A stretch of DNA of 64,000 nt from Ascaphus truei (GCA_036426205.1 CM071568.1:216402761-216466760); one strand, 5' to 3'. Positions 22,701 to 50,639 are shown, counted from the first letter of the stretch. Notes: a model not told the origin generated them from the sequence alone. Numbers and translations: made by a program.

Positions 22701-24226
22701 TCAAGAAGGCATGGAGTTACCAAAGCACTACTTCTCTTTTGCCGATGGCTTTGTTCTGGTTTACAGTGTGGACAGCCTAGAATCTTTTACAAGAGTGGAG
22801 CTGCTCAAGAGAGAGGTGGACAAGTTCAAGGATAAAAGAGAGGTTTGTAATGCCAGAGCTGTAACCTTTTCTGCTCAGTCTTTCAGATGAGATTAATACT
22901 GATTAAATCAGCTGGAGAAGGGGGAGGGCTTGAGCACAGCTAGCACATAATATAGATACAGTATGTGCAAATTGTACATTTTAAGATCCCATTGTGATTA
23001 CAAATGCCCCTCTCCCCCCCCCCCCCCCCCAAAAAAAAACAAAAAAAACTGATAAAGGTTAATAAACTGCATGATCTAGTGAGGATGGTAATGTAAGAAT
23101 CTGTGCAAACCTCTGCAGAATACTGAGAATCTTGAAATATGGCCCATGTTCACTTTAACTTATTTAGAGTGTAATATTGTCTGCTTTTTGCAAAACAATC
23201 TGATTTGCTGTAAATTTGTTATGAGCACTAAAAGAACCACTTGGCCCACCTAGTTGGCCTGGTCTCTGATACCGATTTTTACTCCCTTACTGTATTAGTC
23301 TCTGCTACCTATGGTGTGAGGCTAAATCAACCACATTTTTCACAGTACTCGGCATGCTGGTGCCTTTCCACATCACTTTGTTACATTGCCTACTTTTAAG
23401 TCCGCTGAAATAATGATTCTTTCTTTAGTGGTTGGTGTTATAATGCCCTTGGGTTTTTGTGGCCCAAATGCATGATTTTATCCTTCTTGGCATCCATTAG
23501 GAGCTATCCACTATGGTGGTGATAACATGGAAAATCGTAACTGGCTGACCTTGCTTCTGGTAGTCTCGACAAGCAGGCAACTTGCTTGTGTAGGGTAACT
23601 TTAGGGAGAAATGTTTCTCTAACTTTTAGTTCTAATTTCTGAGTGAATAGACTCTTTGCGTTAAAACACATGTAAGTAGATGCATTAATAATCAACAGCA
23701 TCCTCGTTCAGTTCTAATTTAAGGTTTTAATTTGCCAAAATCAATTAATGTGGTTAGGTTGATGACACTCCTCGGGTTATCATTTGGATATAGGCCAGCA
23801 GCTACATACAGTTTAGCTTCACTTAATCTTTTTCTTCATAGTAAAAACAGGTACTACAATGTATACTTCAATTGTCAACTGTATGCACAGGTCCTGTAAT
23901 CTAGGATACAACCAGCATCCTTAAATCTGAAACGCTTCTGAATCGAGACACCTTATATTGAGCTAACCAAATTATATTGTTTCAAGGTCGTGATTGTTGT
24001 TTTGGGAAACAAATCTGATCTGGTGGAGCAAAGACAAGTGGACAGTGAAATGTCACAGCACTGGGCGAAGAGTGAGCGAGTAAAACTGTGGGAAGTATCT
24101 GTGGTGGATAGAAAGACATTAATTGATCCCTTTACATGGCTGGCCAGCAAACTCAATCAACCTCAAAGCAAATCATCTTTCCCTTTGCCGGGAAGAAGAA
24201 GTAAGGGAACCCCCTCTGACAATTAA
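13664..24226 (+). CDS. nkiras1: NF-kappa-B inhibitor-interacting Ras-like protein 1 (kappaB-Ras1), three exons
   Basis: This atypical small GTPase binds the PEST region of I-kappa-B beta and slows its degradation, damping NF-kappa-B signalling. Exons 13664-13757, 22601-22842 and 23987-24226 join in frame to 191 codons (human 192). The P-loop is GLGFVGKT (residues 11-18). Switch II reads DTQGLQEG (61-68), with Leu at the Ras Gln61 position as in the family, so hydrolysis should be weak. The guanine motif is NKSD (120-123). The tail [10 protein letters not shown] is NKIRAS1-like rather than NKIRAS2, and there is no CAAX box. The second of two adjacent ATGs (13661, 13664) matches the family start. 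The gene faces the UBE2E exons tail to tail. Confidence 0.96.
13795..14247. mobile_element. TTAA-flanked short element (piggyBac-like MITE)
   Basis: The left end is TTAAAGCTGCACTTCAAGC and the right end reversed is TTAAAGCAGCATTTCAAGC, so a TTAA target is duplicated around near-identical inverted repeats. It has no coding capacity. The interior holds 'cagaactgatttattaaaa', shared with the element at 28133. It interrupts a larger repeat: the copy at 19140 has the same flanks without it. It lies in NKIRAS1 intron 1. Confidence 0.75.
14490..14965 (+). repeat. GTGTAGAGGGGGGCTGCAG minisatellite
   Basis: About ten degenerate copies of a unit near 35-45 bases with the core 'gtagaggggggctgcagtgtg' are present, varying by small indels. 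They give spurious Cys/Gly/Val-rich open frames. The repeat sits inside the dispersed repeat copy. Confidence 0.7.
15093..15161. repeat. AT-rich hairpin (TAATAATCCCC type)
   Basis: GTAATAATCCCC at the left is the exact complement of GGGGATTATTAC at the right, with a further partial match of 'acagggtat(g)gtattactggcc' to 'ggccaataatgccctgt'. The same hairpin closes the copy at 20246-20342. Confidence 0.7.
15176..16300. other. NKIRAS1 intron 1 sequence with element remnants
   Basis: No exon is seen. Around 15990-16150 and again at 17100-17280 there are pieces resembling the TTAA-flanked element family (for example 'gatcgatcagaaaagatcctg' and 'cagaattgatttattaaaa'). This suggests one old copy was split by the LTR-like insertion between them. 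Confidence 0.4.
16301..17020 (+). mobile_element. LTR-like segment (possible solo LTR)
   Basis: It begins TGTAGCCAGGACTGG, contains AATAAAG at about 16753 in polyadenylation context, and reaches a CCTGCA before 'agatggaggcgctg' at 16866-16879. That last motif also follows other LTR-like stretches here, so it may be where a primer-binding region starts. It ends near a G homopolymer (17004-17020). Open frames inside have no gag or pol motifs. Confidence 0.4.
17021..17807. other. NKIRAS1 intron 1, AT-rich, no gene
   Basis: The stretch is AT-rich. 17120-17290 resembles the 3' part of a TTAA-flanked short element ('aaacacatgtaggatattgcatgga'). Nothing else is recognised. Confidence 0.4.
17808..18530. 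mobile_element. Large palindromic element with central inverted motif pair
   Basis: The left arm (17813-17996, 'gcgcactggggattagtt', 'aaatgagcctctgatcaatg', 'agccgtggagatgat') is the reverse complement of the right arm (about 18150-18175 and 18378-18515). The centre holds two facing copies of a motif: CTGACGA + A + GCAC-loop-GTGC + GAAAC on + at 18108-18132, and its mirror on - at 18101-18077. This resembles hammerhead ribozyme cores known in Penelope-like terminal repeats, with one extra A before stem II. It lies in NKIRAS1 intron 1. Confidence 0.55.
18531..19137. other. NKIRAS1 intron 1, no gene
   Basis: The first 130 bases may still be flank of the palindromic element. The open frame at 18773-19033 (+) has no recognised domain. 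Confidence 0.35.
19138..20345. repeat. Copy 2 of the dispersed ~1 kb repeat
   Basis: The start 'tgtaggctaaagctg' and end hairpin (20246-20342) match 13780-13794 plus 14248-15161. The GC-rich core at 19390-19700 is specific to this copy, and a hAT element is inserted at 19880. It keeps the uninterrupted site where copy 1 carries the TTAA element. Confidence 0.6.
19880..20156. mobile_element. Short hAT-type element
   Basis: It begins CAGCGGTGCGCAAAT and ends GATTGCGCTCCCCTG, imperfect inverted repeats. The flanks CATTAATG (19872-19879) and CTTTAATG (20157-20164) match at 7 of 8 bases. The interior 'gcacttaaatttaagtacc', 'ggcctctgtaa', 'catggcaacgcgacgtcatgatgcc' is shared with 11654 and 48860. 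Confidence 0.7.
20346..22600. other. NKIRAS1 intron 1, 3' part
   Basis: The stretch is AT-rich with no exon or recognised element until the acceptor at 22591-22600. 20870-20920 has T- and A-runs. The open frame at 20560-20775 (+) is not conserved with anything I know. Confidence 0.45.
22601..22842 (+). CDS. nkiras1: NKIRAS1 coding exon 2
   Basis: The acceptor TTGCGCAG and donor GTTTGT bound 242 bases. The exon encodes Gly32 to Glu112: the effector loop ([11 protein letters not shown]), switch II, and the conserved core '[18 protein letters not shown]'. It splices in phase to exon 3. Confidence 0.95.
22843..23986 (+). other. NKIRAS1 intron 2
   Basis: This GT-AG intron of 1144 bases holds a C homopolymer followed by an A-rich run at about 23014-23048, and 'gaaccacttggcccacctagttggc' at about 23235, a phrase also found near 35360 in reverse context, so a dispersed repeat fragment. 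No gene is seen. Confidence 0.6.
23987..24226 (+). CDS. nkiras1: NKIRAS1 coding exon 3 with stop
   Basis: The acceptor TTTCAAG precedes GTCGTGATTG. The exon encodes 'VVLGNKSD', '[14 protein letters not shown]' and the Ser/Pro-rich tail, and ends at TAA 24224-24226. A polyadenylation hexamer AATAAA at 24423 probably closes the 3' UTR. Confidence 0.95.
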   Translation, partial: VVIVVLGNKSDLVEQRQVDSEMSQHWAKSERVKLWEVSVVDRKTLIDPFTWLASKLNQPQSKSSFPLPGRRSKGTPSDN

Positions 24227-24422
24227 GACACACGTACTAGTAAATAATTGTTTGTGTATTCCGTTATGTGGTTTAACCGAGCGTTTTAGTGCTGAGTGGC
24301 AGTGATGCTTACTAGTCCTGCATACTGGTTTCTTTTAATGCCACAATCTTTAAAATGTAAATGAGTATATATGATGTATGTATCCACATTAAAAACAAAT
24401 TGCATGTCTTTTTTGTAATAGC

Positions 24423-24428
24423 AATAAA
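24423..24428 (+). terminator. Candidate NKIRAS1 polyadenylation signal
   Basis: AATAAA lies about 200 bases after the NKIRAS1 stop codon on the coding strand and is followed by a T-rich stretch. It is the first such hexamer downstream of the stop. Confidence 0.5.
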
Positions 24429-25423
24429 TGTAAAGTTCTAACCAACTCATGTGGCTGAGATTTCATAAGGAGGCATACTTCTTAACTTTGTTGGATTCCA
24501 GTCAATGGTGTTACCAGCACAAATTTACATGTTCAATAATAATTAATTACCAAAAATGCAATTTTCTGTTTGCTCTGGCTTCTCTAATAAACCTACAATC
24601 TAAAAACAAAGAAAATATTAATATGCTTAAATGTAACTGTTTTTTGTAATTTCCCACTTTTATTAGCACAGTAACAAATGCAGACTTATTTAGCCTACAA
24701 CATATAACCAATCCACTGAGTAACTCATATCCACCTTTACAGTTAAACAGCTTAAGGTATTGCACTACAGGTTCCCATGAAACCGCATAGTTCCTCAAGT
24801 TGATAGGCATAAGGAAAAAAAAAAAAGGAGTACGTTTTCTGAATTCACAATACACAAGATAACTAGTTCCACATAGCCCAAGTTAGTGAACGACAACCTT
24901 CTAAAGCTTCTGGTACTATAACTCTGCAGATCTGTGCTCTGCAGGCCCCTGTGGTAGATAAAGGGTTAGAATTTGTCATACACTGCTGCTCCCAGCAGAG
25001 GAGAGGGAATCCTGCATTCTTTTATATATCAAGAAAAATAATGCATTCATTTCAATACCTCGACAAAGTACTTCACAAGGATGCCAACATTATATGTAAC
25101 TGTACAAAATGAAGTTGCTTGAATACATCGCATCCACACAAGTAATGGAAAAAACAAAAAATGTACATTCTTCTCTGCACTCATAAGCTAATATTTCAGA
25201 GCTCATGTCTGCCTTAAAGGATTCCACTATCCATTCTAGCCATCTACTGTAGAAAGATACCTTAAGTTACAATAACAATTCTCTGGAAATAAAAGACTGA
25301 ATAAAATCTGTTATAGAAATACCCTATTCTTTACCAACTCCCACCCTCTCCCTTGTCCCCCTCAAATTCTTGAGCAGCTCTTTCCATCACAGACAAATAG
25401 GTGAGTTTGGGTAAGTGTCAGGT
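24429..25423. other. Region between NKIRAS1 and UBE2E 3' ends
   Basis: The two genes converge here. The part next to 25423 is most likely UBE2E 3' untranslated sequence read on the minus strand. An A-rich run is at 24820-24831. No ORF of note is present. Confidence 0.5.
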
Positions 25424-27904
<2,481 letters not shown>

Positions 27905-28132
27905 CACAGTCATGTGAAAAAGTACACCCTCTTTGAATTCCATGGTTTTACATATCAGGACATAATAACAATCATATGTTCCTTAGCAGGTCTAAAAATG
28001 AGGTAAATACAACCTCAGATGAACAACAACACATGACATATTACACCGTCATGATTTATTTAACAAAAATAAAGCCAAAATGGAGAAGCTATGTGTGAAA
28101 AACTAAGTACACACTTACTGCTTCCATAGGAA

Positions 28133-28584
28133 TTAAAGCTGCAGTTCAGTCAATATCCTGCATGTCTGTTTTTTTTAATAAATCAGTTCTGTAGTAAGAA
28201 AAAATACTTTTAGCATTTTCTGTTTTAAAAACAACAACTTTGAAAGACCAATTTTCTTGTATTCTATTTTAACAAGCATTTGCTAAGGCACAGCCCCATC
28301 ATGTCCTGTCACAAGCCCTGGCACACCCCTTTGTCAGCCCTGCCCTCCCTCTAGCACATGTCAGTGCAGGAGTGCTCATGAATATTCATGAGCTTCCACT
28401 GAGAGAAAGAAGCAGAAGAAAAACAGATCCCTTCACTAATGATGTCACCAAATGTTGCCAATCAATACATGGAGAACGAATTGACCTGCAGCTATACAGT
28501 TCTTTAGGTAATTAGAGATTGCACACATGAAACTATTGAAGTAAAAAAAAAAAAAAAAAAAAAAAGACTGAACTGCAGCTTTAA
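28133..28584. mobile_element. TTAA-flanked short element nested in Tc1
   Basis: TTAA at each end encloses perfect 15-base inverted repeats AGCTGCAGTTCAGTC and GACTGAACTGCAGCT. The interior includes 'taaatcagttctgtag' and a poly(A) run of about 23 before the right end. The perfect ends suggest a younger insertion than the related copy at 13795. The TTAA target and size fit a piggyBac-like nonautonomous element. Confidence 0.8.
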
Positions 28585-28678
28585 GATGCTAAGTAGCAGA
28601 CAGGTGCTGCTAATCAAATGCCCTTGATTAATTGATCATCAGCAAGTGGTCTGGAGCATTCAGGCGTGTGTTAACACA

Positions 28679-29560
28679 ATGCCAAGGAGGAAAGGCCTCA
28701 GCAATGATCTTAGAGAAGCAATTGTTGCTGCCCATCAATCTGGGAAGGGTTATAAGGCCATTTCCAAACAATTTAAAGTCCATCATTCTACAGTGAGAAA
28801 GATTATTCAAAAGTGGAAAAAACATTCAAGACAGTTGCCAATCTTCCCAGGAGTAGACATCCCAGCAAATTCACCCCAAGGTCAGACCGTGCAATGCGCA
28901 GAGAAATTGCAAAAACCCCAAGAGTTACATCTCTGACTCGGCAGGCCTCAGTTAGCATGTTAAATGTTAAAGTTCATGACAGTACAATTAGAAAAAGATT
29001 GAACAAGTATGGTTTGTTTGGAAGGGTTGTCAGGAGAAAGCCTCTTCTCTAAAAAGAACATGGCAGCACGGCTTAGGTTTGCAAAGTTGTATCTGAACAA
29101 ACCACAAGACTTCTGGAACAACGTCCTTTGGACAGACGAGACCAATGTGGAGATGTTTGGCCATAATGCACAGCGCCACGTTTGGTGAAAACCAAACACA
29201 GCATATCAGCACAAACACCTCATACCAATTGTCAAGCACAGTGGTGGAGGGGTGATGATTTGGGCTTGTTTTGCAGCCACAGGACCTGGGAACTTTGCAG
29301 TCATTGAGTCGACCATAAATTCCTAAAGCTTGGCCGAAATTGGGTCATGCAACAGGACAATGATCCCAAGCACACCAGCAAATCTACAACAGAATGGCTG
29401 AAAAAGAAAAGAATCAAGGTGATGCAGTGGCCCAGTCCTCACCCTGATTGAAATGCTGTGGCTGGACCTTAAGAGAGCTGTGTATAAACAGATGCCCGCA
29501 AACCTCAATGAACTGAAGAGTGGGCCAAAATTCCTCCACATTGATGTGAGAGACTGATAA
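28679..29560 (+). pseudogene. Tc1-family transposase pseudogene
   Basis: This is the DD34E transposase that cuts and pastes the element. The start MPRRKGLSNDLREAIV and the helix-turn-helix 'GYKAISKQFKVHHSTVRKII' are intact. The frame then shifts near 28810 ('SKFTPRSDRAMRREIAKTPR'). The first catalytic Asp lies in 'VLWTDETNVEMFG' and the second in '[17 protein letters not shown]'. A TGA follows 'QRHVW' near 29187, and further stops and shifts break the end, so no functional protein is made. Confidence 0.85.
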
Positions 29561-29852
29561 AGTCATACAGAAAACAATTACTTCAAGTTATTGCTGCTAA
29601 ATGTGGTTCTACAAGCTATTGAATCATAAGGTGTACTTAGTTTTTCACACAAGGCTTCTCCATTTTGGCTTTATTTTTGTTAAATAAATCATGACACAGT
29701 GTAATATGTCATGTGTTGTTGTTCATCTGAGGTTGTATTCACCTAATTTTAAGACCTGCTAAGGAACAGTTGATTGTTATTATGTCCTGATATGTAAAAC
29801 CATAAAATTCAAAGAGGGTGTACTTTCTTTTTCACGACTCTGTATGTATGTA

Positions 29853-30444
29853 TATATATATATGTAACACCGTCAGAAGAAGAGGTCAGTGTATCTCGAA
29901 AGCTCGCACAAAAAAAGCCTTTTCTTAGCCACAGAACGGTATCCCCTCCGTGTCTCTGTCTCTCTCTATATATATATATTTCTAAATACCAGCACACAGA
30001 AAAATATGGAAATAGACTATATCAAATGAAACAGAAATATTCCCTAGTGTGCTGCTATGTTGTACTTTATTCCATTAATTGTTTCAGTACATTCTAACCA
30101 TACTGCAACATATATGCCTTTGTCATACAGATATTCTATTATTACATGAATGTAAACTTTTATTCATTATTATTCAATATGTTTATATGTACTGATAATT
30201 TGAAAACGTATATTAGTACTTTTATAATAATATCCATGCATTAGAAAGTGTTGCCGGGGTTGAATTGACCGCAGAGTAGAGCTTTTGACAGACTGAAATA
30301 AAATATTAACAACGCCAATGTACTGTGTAGAATCTATAGTTAAAAAATCTAATTATTTGGTTTAGTCATTAATTTGTTTCTTTGCAGGTGTCTGGAAGCA
30401 CCCATCTGTCACCTGAGACATTGGACGTAGCGGAGTATGTAGTA
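29853..30444. other. AT-rich intergenic sequence
   Basis: The start includes 'gtgtatctcgaaagctcgcac', a phrase from a dispersed repeat. The remainder is AT-rich without exon or repeat signals I recognise. The last THRB exon, expected downstream of 31262 on the minus strand, is not here. Confidence 0.4.
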
Positions 30445-31190
30445 TGTAATGGTGTTACTTTGATTATCTAGGCGATAGAATGGCGTGACCGACAAACCTA
30501 GACTCCTCCCATCTCCCACCCCTTCTGTGGGGCCATGTTTCTCCCCTGTCCCTTCTCTCCTCAACAAGTTGGTCTATGACACAGGGGGGTAGGGGGTGTT
30601 ATATATAAAGTCTGTGCAGAAGCGGTAAAACAGTCCACACCCTGCCAGCAAAGGTCCCCTATGTCCCTTTTGTTGCTTGTCCTTATTGGATTTTTAAAAA
30701 AAAAAGGTAAAGAAAATACTTTTAATGACTATTTATTCTTTTGAAGTGGGCATTTTGAGGTGTGTTGTGCCTTTGTTGCGGCAGCTGTTGGGGGATAAGT
30801 GCGCTTTAACCTTATTAGACAGCGCTCTATAGTTCGGTAAAAAGCCCTGAGGTGGCTGTGAGTGGGTAGGGCTCATTTAAGTGTGGTTTCCTGGGGCCCA
30901 TTCTCGCTAACTGGCCAGGTTGGCGCGATGCCCGCCATGGTGTAAGTTGCGGGCCATGGTTTGAGTACCATTGGCCTTACGTGGTTGCGCTCTCTGGTAG
31001 GTTTGGCGCTTATCGGGTTACATGATGTACAGTATTGTAATAAAAGCCACAGCATTTATACCTCCAGACCTTTGTTTGTGTTTATTTATTATAAATATTA
31101 TTATGGGTGTAGGTATACACGGGGGGGCGCTACATTGCAGGCCCCAAGGTCATGTCGTTTTGGTGAGTCAGTGAATAAATTTCAGTTGAA
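30445..31190 (+). mobile_element. LTR-like segment
   Basis: A GC-richer stretch contains 'aataaaagccacagcattt' at about 31039 (polyadenylation-type hexamer) and, 80 bases on, 'cgggggggcgctaca', close to the 'tggaggcgct' motif after other LTR-like segments. No coding motif and no clear ends were found. Confidence 0.35.
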
Positions 31191-31250
31191 TTAACAGCCT
31201 ACTATACATAGGAACACACTTTTTTCGATTGCGAGAAAGCTCCGGGTCTA

Positions 31251-46007
<14,757 letters not shown>

Positions 46008-47110
46008 TTTGATATCCGGTCTCGGCTTCTACTTTGCGTACACACCACACACATATGCATGCGCAGACATGGAACTGGGGGAAGAAAGATGAATATACAG
46101 TGGCAACAACAGTCTGCCGCAAAGCGCCGTGTTTCGCTTGGGAGCAGCACCTTGTGTGCTAAGATCCTATTTATATCTGGGTGGCTTCTGAGCTTGTCCT
46201 GCAGCCAAACATGTTGGAAAAGAGATTTATGACAGTTTAAGGTCTTAATCTGTGAGCTATGGCTAAATCCTGGGGAAGATGGCAGCACAGACAGGTAGCA
46301 GAGGGCATTAGTGACACAAGCCACGCTGACACCAATCCCATGTTGAATTAGGTTTTGACAATAACTTTGCGTGCTCATATTCAATCCCTGACATATGAGC
46401 GGTGACACTTTACTTGACAATTTAAGAGAAAAGCCTAAATGAGGCGCGGGGCTATGGAAAATCCCCAAATCAATAATCCACTTTTTAACTTTATCCCTTA
46501 GGAAATCCAATAGCAGAACCTAGATGATTTATAAAATAATCTAGATGTAAACATTTTAACATCTTAAGCCACAATCAGCCATATTGATTTTGTGTTACAG
46601 CATTAGCTGCATGATGAAACAATAACCTAATGGATAACTGAAGCTATTGATTGGTATTGATTTCTTAGCTATTCCTAAATGCATAATACAGTAACATCAG
46701 GCTAGTTTTAGGTAGACGATTGAAAGCAATAATTTATAGAAAGGTCTAGTGGAAAAAGTTTAATATTATTACATTATTCCCCTGCCTTTAACCCAACAGA
46801 AATACACCAACACCTCCTCTCCCTGCCTAACAAATTAACTTTGGTATAAAACATTTAAATAATTCAAACTCTGCCATCTCGAAATGTAATTAATAACCCT
46901 CTTGGCAATTCCCTATAAATTTATTTTAGGTTTAGCCTGCAGGGTAGAAATGACAAGAATGTAAAGTTTATACATTGAGGAATATATATGTGTTTCCTCT
47001 TTCTATTTCTTGCCCCGCATTTTTTTTTAATCAAGAATATTGTAGCCCAAGGCTGTTAAACTGGCCAGCATGGCATTTTCACTCATGAAGCATTATGAAT
47101 GGCTCACACA
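46008..47110. other. Sequence upstream of the TR-beta2 exon
   Basis: It should hold the 5' untranslated region and promoter of the TR-beta2 transcript. No TATA box at a usual distance was evident. An open frame on the minus strand (46510-46004) overlaps the 5' end but has no domain and is probably untranslated. The rest is AT-rich. Confidence 0.4.
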
Positions 47111-48022
47111 TAGGGTTGCCAGGTGGCGTGTCCGAAAATACTGGACAAAATGGTGAAAGGTGCGACGCGCGCGAGAACAGTTGGTGGGGAAGAATGTTAT
47201 TTATAAATAACCTGTTATGTCATTTTTTCTAAATTTCACTCCAAGTATTCACCAATTTATATTGTGCTTCGTAAAAAATCTGGGGAGGGGTCTTGGGAGG
47301 GAGCGCCTTTCTGAGGATTTTTTTTTAGGAAATAGAATATGAAATTATGCAAATTGGTGCATGCTTTGAGTGAAATTTAGAACAAATTACGTAATGGTCA
47401 GATCATTTATAAATAACATACTGTACATGGCGAGCAATACTAATCTTAATGCTCCTCCCACAAATTCCAAGATTGCTGCACCCCTCCTCATCCTATCTCT
47501 CACCCTCCCACCCCACTCCTCCTCTCACTCCCCCTCCCTTCATCCTCTCTCATCCCCCCTCCCTTCATCCTCTCTCATCCCCCCTCCCTTCATCCTCTCT
47601 CACCCCCCTCCCTTCATCCTCTCACCCCCCCTCCCTTCATCCTCTCACCCCCTCCCTGTCATTATCACCCCCACAGGACAGCCAGAGAAAACACATACAC
47701 ACACACACACCAGGACAAAACAGAACAAATAGAGGCAGGACACAGGCATGACACATACAGGACACATAGCCTCACCTCTCTGCTCCACGCTCTTCTTCCG
47801 CTCTTTGGCCCCTCCCCCAGGCTCCTGCCACCTCCTCCTGATTAGCTGCATTACACAGCAGCAGCCAATCAGGATGGAGGAAGCTACCCAGCCCTCTAGC
47901 AGCAGCAGCCCACGGGGGAAATCCCGCAATCGGTTACTAAGTCCGGAGACATAATACCGGACACATTCTCTCTCATTTTTTACCGGCCAGAGTAACCAAA
48001 TACCGGACACCTGGCAACCCTA
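47111..48022. mobile_element. 912-bp nonautonomous hAT-type element, perfect TSD
   Basis: CTCACACA occurs exactly at 47103-47110 and 48023-48030. The ends TAGGGTTGCCAGGTG and CACCTGGCAACCCTA are perfect 15-base inverted repeats. The interior contains a CT-rich minisatellite (47490-47655), a CA run and a GC-rich right third, with no transposase. The perfect flanks suggest fairly recent insertion. Confidence 0.88.
47490..47655 (+). repeat. CTTCATCCTCTCTCATCCCC minisatellite
   Basis: About six copies of a 24-30 base CT-rich unit ('cccttcatcctctctcaccccc') are present inside the hAT-type element. The Ser/Pro-rich open frames through it are by-products. Confidence 0.8.
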
Positions 48023-48030
48023 CTCACACA

Positions 48031-48859
48031 ATGGACATGGATGCACAGATGTCTTCCCCTTTGAACACTAAGTGCAGCAGTCACCATTTTCCATTCATCC
48101 ACACAGTTTGTAGGGAGTTTTTTTTTTTTCGAATGGAGACTTGGATTTAAAATGTCAGTAGGGTTGGGTGAGACTATGATCAAGTATATTGCCAGGTCCC
48201 CAGTGGTGACGGCAGCGCGCGCCGTACACCAGTCACTCACCTCTGTTGCTGTAGGCCCCGGTGCCACCTTCTGTTTTGGCTCACGAGGCGCTGTGCTTCA
48301 GCCAGCAGGGGATACAACAAGATTGTGTTCCCTTGTGGCGACACGGTCACATGGTGCGCTGTGAGCCAATCAAGAGGGGAGATAGCCTGAGCCAGTAGGA
48401 GTGCTGCTTCACCATAGCATAGGCTTTCTCAATTGCAGACTTCTGATCTGCGTTATATTACTACAAGGTGAGAAACTAAAAGAGACACAGCACAGTGTCA
48501 CAAAGTCTGGTAATATCATTTCAGAAATCAGCAAAGCATTTTTCCTGTCTCCAGTTTAGTGGCCCCCATCTCTTCTCACTTAGCCGGGTTAGCGACTTGA
48601 ATGTAGGCAAATGCAGGCACTATTTCTGCAATGATAATACTTTTGTACAGTTTGGAGTCTGGTTTACGACAAGAAAACCATTGGTTGGGGAGAGAGAATA
48701 GCTGTAGCAGAGGCAAACTTGTCATGGTCCTGCCCCCGTCATGACCGTGCCTACCCACCCTGTTTAGGCCACGCCCCAGTGCCTACAATCACTCCTAACA
48801 GACCACAGATCGTGGTTTTCAGCTGTGCACGCGCAGCAGCCTCCAGCGGGACCTAAGCC
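48031..48859. other. Intergenic, no gene
   Basis: Mixed sequence with a T homopolymer at about 48119-48129. The open frames have no domain. Confidence 0.4.
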
Positions 48860-49154
48860 CAGGGGTACGCAAACTGCTTGAGCTGCGGCCCCCTTGCCGG
48901 GAGCCGCAGCGTTCGCGTCCCCCTCTCCCAATGGCTCGGCGTCAAATGACGTCATGGGTCATGTGACATCACGTGACCCCACCGTGTCATTTGACGTGCG
49001 TTGTCATGGCGTGTCGTCACAAGGGCCTCATGCCTCCCCCAGCATTTAATTTAAATGCCGTGGGGAAGAGCGCGGGGCCTCTGTAACCGCCGCGCCCCCC
49101 CTAGAAATTCTCCCGCTCCCCTGGGGGGCGTGCCCCCCAGTTTGCGCACCGCTG
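48860..49154. mobile_element. Short hAT-type element
   Basis: The ends CAGGGGTACGCAAACTG and CAGTTTGCGCACCGCTG are near-perfect inverted repeats of 17 bases. The flanks CCTAAGCC and CCTTGGCC match at 6 of 8 positions. The interior 'gcatttaatttaaatgccg' palindrome and 'ggggcctctgtaa' are shared with 11654 and 19880. This is the best-preserved member for defining the family. Confidence 0.7.
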
Positions 49155-49898
49155 CCTTGGCCTATGAGACACCCTATTACTGGCAACCTTTACTATCAGA
49201 ATAAAGTATGTATGTATACATATATATAGGCACACACACACACACGCACATATACCATACATATTTTAAGTTATGGTGGGTGAAAAAGGCGACAAGAAAC
49301 CTCCACTGTATAGCATATAGCAAATAAAAAGATCACTTGTGAGCACATTCACATGTCTTAGACAGGTCTGCAACCCTGCCTTTCAACCATTATCACCTAG
49401 CATACAGTGCTCCCACTGCAGCAAGGGATTCTGGGAGATGACATGCAAATGAGCACACAATGTGTCACCTTTTGCCTGGAATATCCATACACATGCCTTT
49501 CACCAATGGTAGGTGGAATCTGAGGATTAAGAAGATAACAAATGTTTCCCATGGGGGCTTGAAAATGGCCACTGCTGATCGTATTTATGCTTTCTTTTCT
49601 AGCATGCAATATGTCATCATCTCCTGGCTGCTCTGATGAATGATCTGAGCCTCAATACTTAGCAGGGGAGATATACTAGAGTTACCCAAGATGCTGACAG
49701 ATAGGTAGTCAGCAAAACTGTTATCTCAGGCCGTGATTATACCAGAAATCGCCTGCGACGTCACATGGCTGAAAAACAAATTGCTGAAATCCGCTGATGG
49801 TTTACATACAGCGCGCCGCCTGGAGCTGCAGGGCGGCAGTCTCCTGAAGAGATTTGCAAAATTGTTTCTGGCAGGCGACGGCCGCGTCACGTGAGTGG
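49155..49898. other. Intergenic sequence before the duplication
   Basis: A TATG/CA simple repeat is at about 49207-49250. 49360-49480 ('gtctgcaaccctgcctttcaaccattatcacc', 'gggattctgggagatgacatgcaaatgagcac') matches 39660-39750, so it is a dispersed repeat. No gene is seen. Confidence 0.45.
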
Positions 49899-50639
49899 TT
49901 CAGCCAATGAGGGCGAACCGCTCACGGCCACGCCTCCGCCACACTTCCTCTGCTACTTTCTCTTTTGTCTCCCCAGTTTAATCAAAATGCCGCTCGGCGG
50001 GGCAGGGTGACGTCACAGGATGGACCTGCAGCTCTTTGTATTATCGAGGCCTAATAGGTACAGGAGACAGAAACCAGCTACAGTCCCTGCTAAATAGGCC
50101 AACAGATTTCCCGGGGCCCAGGACTAGAGTTTAGAAAGCACTCCCCCCCCCCCCCCCCCCTGCCCCGTCCAGCAGTCTTGAGTGACCCCCATTTTACACC
50201 TCGTGAGCCCCCTCTTCTATTTCCCACCTCTCCCATCTCACTCTTACCCTCTCTCTACCTCACACTCTTTCCCCCCCTCTCCCCAATCCCCAATCCCCCA
50301 GCATCAAATACCCCACTCTCACTTAATCCTTCTCCCTCAATCCCACCGCCACATACACAATTCCCCCCAATAATTACCCCCACACAAAATACATACAGAA
50401 ATCCCTGCCTCAAATACAAAAACCCCACTCACCAAATAAACACAACCCCCTAGCCACATTTTTTTCAAATAAATATATGCAACTCCCCCCCCCACCCCAA
50501 ATACATACAATACATATTTACCTTGTGGATAGTCTCAGTCATCTGATGCCCGGCTCTCTCCCAGCTACTGTGGTCCTCCTGTCGGGCTTCCATCTCTCCC
50601 TCACTGTTCTGTGTCAGGCCTCTCATGCTGGTGTGCGTT

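Larger units (their letters stand above)
27905..29852 (+). mobile_element. Tc1/mariner transposon, inactive
   Basis: Terminal inverted repeats of roughly 200 bases flank the unit. The left one carries 'tgaaaaagtacaccctc', 'ggacataataacaatcat' and 'taaagccaaaatggagaag', and the right one their complements, each within TA-rich flanks as expected for TA insertion. Inside are a decayed Tc1 transposase and a nested TTAA-flanked element at 28133-28584. Confidence 0.85.

Noticed and set aside
47370..47751. Ser/Pro-rich ORFs of 100-120 codons
   Set aside because: They come from the CT minisatellite inside the hAT-type element.
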